Part shown: in pieces, positions 62,547-64,000 of the stretch
Layout: every line of letters begins with the position of its first letter
How positions within the stretch are numbered: position 1 is the first letter of the stretch
NCBI RefSeq assembly: GCF_002940205.1
Contig: NZ_MDSK01000001.1
Coordinates: forward strand, 248,001 to 312,000
Direction of reading: 5' to 3'
Source: Xanthomonas arboricola pv. guizotiae
GTDB taxonomy: Bacteria > Pseudomonadota > Gammaproteobacteria > Xanthomonadales > Xanthomonadaceae
DNA: 64,000 bases
Program-made: the position numbers and the translations under genes
Notes under the pieces: generated by a model
Told to the model about the DNA's origin: nothing
Databases searched by the model: none
Seen by the model: only the letters and a program-made list of their open reading frames with translations

Positions 62547-64000
62547 TCAGGCGCCGAAGGCGGCGACCAGCGCCAGATCGATCACTTTGATCGCAGCGAA
62601 CGGCAGCAGCACGCCGCCCACGCCGTAGATCAGCATGTTCCGGCGCAACAACGCGGTGGCGCTGGAAGGACGAAAACGCACACCGCGCAACGCCAGCGGA
62701 ATCAGTGCCGGGATGATCAGCGCATTGAAGATCAAGGCCGCCAGCACTGCGTGGCGCGGGCTGGAGAGCTGCATCACGTTGAGCGCCGCCATCGACGGGA
62801 TGGCCGCGGCGAACAGCGCCGGCAGGATCGCGAAATATTTGGACACGTCGTTGGCCAGCGAGAACGTGGTCAGCGCACCGCGCGTGATCAGCTGCTGCTT
62901 GCCCACCTCGACCACCGCCAGCAGTTTGGCCGGATCCGAATCCAGATCGACCATGTTGCCGGCCTCCTTGGCCGCCTGCGTGCCGGAGTTCATCGCCAGG
63001 CCCACGTCGGCCTGGGCAAGCGCCGGCGCATCGTTGGTGCCGTCGCCGACCATCGCCACCAGCCGCCCGCCGGCCTGCTCGGCGCGGATGCGCGCCAGCT
63101 TGTCTTCCGGGCGCGCCTGGGCGATGTAATCGTCCACGCCGGCTTCGGCGGCAATCGCAGCGGCCGTAAGCGGGTTGTCGCCGGTGATCATCACCGTCTT
63201 GATGCCCATCGCCCGCAGCTGCGCGAACTTTTCCTTGATGCCTTGCTTGACCACATCGCTCAGCTCGACCACGCCCAGCACATGCCGGCCTTCGGCCACC
63301 ACCAGCGGGGTGGCGCCGCCGCGCGCGACTTCTTCGATGCGGCCGTTCAACTCCGGCGACACCGTGGCGCCCTGCGCCTGCACATAGGCCACGATCGCAT
63401 CGCCGGCACCCTTGCGGATGCTGCGCCCACCAAGATCGACGCCGGACATGCGGGTCTGCGCGGTGAAGCCGATGTAATGCGGAACCCCGCGCATGGATGC
63501 GCGATCTGTTGCGGAGGGATCCGCATCTGATGGCGCGTCCGGCTCCACCATCACCGCGCCCTGCTGGCGTGCGAGCTTGACGATGGATTTGCCTTCCGGC
63601 GTCGGGTCGGCCAGCGAGGCCAGCATGGCCGCATCGCGCAGTTGCGCACGGCCGATGCCGGCCAGCGGATGGAACGCGGTGGCCTGTCGATCGCCGTAGG
63701 TGATGGTGCCGGTCTTGTCGAGCAGCAGCACATCCACGTCGCCGGCCACTTCCACCGCCTTGCCGGATTTGGCCAGCACATTGGCCGACAGCGCGCGGTT
63801 CATGCCGGCAATGCCGATCGCCGGCAACAGCCCGCCGATGGTGGTCGGGATCAGGCATACCAGCAGCGCGATCAGTAACAACGGATCCAGTGTGACGCCG
63901 ACAAAGCCCGCGATCGCCGGCAACGACGCCACCACGATCAGGAAGGTCAGCGTCATTGCGGCAAGCAGTAACGTCAGTGCGATTTCGTTCGGCGTCTTCT
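62547..64000 (-). CDS. kdpB: potassium-transporting P-type ATPase KdpB, 3' part (5' end outside window)
   Basis: Catalytic subunit of the Kdp K+ pump. The visible ~484 residues include the phosphorylation motif [11 protein letters not shown] (Asp), the [20 protein letters not shown] hinge motif, and membrane segments at both ends. The frame is open past the window end, so the start is not seen. Directly followed by kdpC. Confidence 0.97.
   Translation of the reverse strand, partial: KTPNEIALTLLLAAMTLTFLIVVASLPAIAGFVGVTLDPLLLIALLVCLIPTTIGGLLPAIGIAGMNRALSANVLAKSGKAVEVAGDVDVLLLDKTGTITYGDRQATAFHPLAGIGRAQLRDAAMLASLADPTPEGKSIVKLARQQGAVMVEPDAPSDADPSATDRASMRGVPHYIGFTAQTRMSGVDLGGRSIRKGAGDAIVAYVQAQGATVSPELNGRIEEVARGGATPLVVAEGRHVLGVVELSDVVKQGIKEKFAQLRAMGIKTVMITGDNPLTAAAIAAEAGVDDYIAQARPEDKLARIRAEQAGGRLVAMVGDGTNDAPALAQADVGLAMNSGTQAAKEAGNMVDLDSDPAKLLAVVEVGKQQLITRGALTTFSLANDVSKYFAILPALFAAAIPSMAALNVMQLSSPRHAVLAALIFNALIIPALIPLALRGVRFRPSSATALLRRNMLIYGVGGVLLPFAAIKVIDLALVAAFGA

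Overview
The window reads as a chromosomal segment of a Xanthomonas species. Supporting signs are the high GC content, a dcw cell-wall cluster without murD, an SAH riboswitch in front of ahcY, a MutT/ThiE-like fusion next to secA, a GH13 amylase of the Xanthomonas type, GTAG-type REP palindromes and arrays of GGGAATC heptamers between genes. The species cannot be fixed from sequence alone.

Layout. (1) 1-14.3 kb: methionine-cycle genes (3' part of metK; ahcY behind an SAH riboswitch) flank a lipoprotein acid phosphatase, a translationally coupled tetR / DUF4105 / lipoprotein-lipase operon, ppc and an S9D peptidase. (2) 14.4-24.6 kb: accessory block with a minus-strand cassette (PF17784-type sulfotransferase, a 30-residue basic peptide ORF in AT-rich DNA, a SULT-type sulfotransferase, a methyltransferase), DUF3228 and DUF2058 proteins, a secreted alpha-amylase, an aldose dehydrogenase, a VOC protein and a quinone reductase. 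metF at 24.6 kb resumes the methionine theme. (3) 25.5-32.5 kb: DUF4124 protein, MutT/ThiE-like fusion, a frameshifted VOC gene, secA, an M23 peptidase and a divergent DciA-like gene. (4) 32.6-50.4 kb: the division and cell-wall cluster on the minus strand, transcribed mraZ-rsmH-ftsL-ftsI-murE-murF-mraY-ftsW-murG-murC-ddlB-ftsQ-ftsA-ftsZ, then lpxC. Most junctions are ATGA or GTGA overlaps. (5) 50.7-58.3 kb: an NRDE protein, a ccdAB toxin-antitoxin pair, a mosaic of duplicated noncoding repeats, RNase P RNA, rsmI divergent from lpoA-yraN, a YdjM-like protein and an FAD oxidoreductase, ending in an IS5-type MITE inserted at the oxidoreductase stop codon. (6) 58.4-64 kb: kdpE, kdpD, kdpC and partial kdpB.

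Two observations stand out. First, inverted arrays of a GGGAAT[C/G] heptamer occupy seven gene junctions. In four genes (ftsQ, murG, rsmH, kdpC) they are read in frame and form unusual C-terminal tails of about 16-57 residues while stop/start coupling to the next gene is kept where it exists. Second, the two-sulfotransferase/peptide/methyltransferase cassette looks like an undescribed small-peptide or small-molecule modification locus. Its function is inference only.
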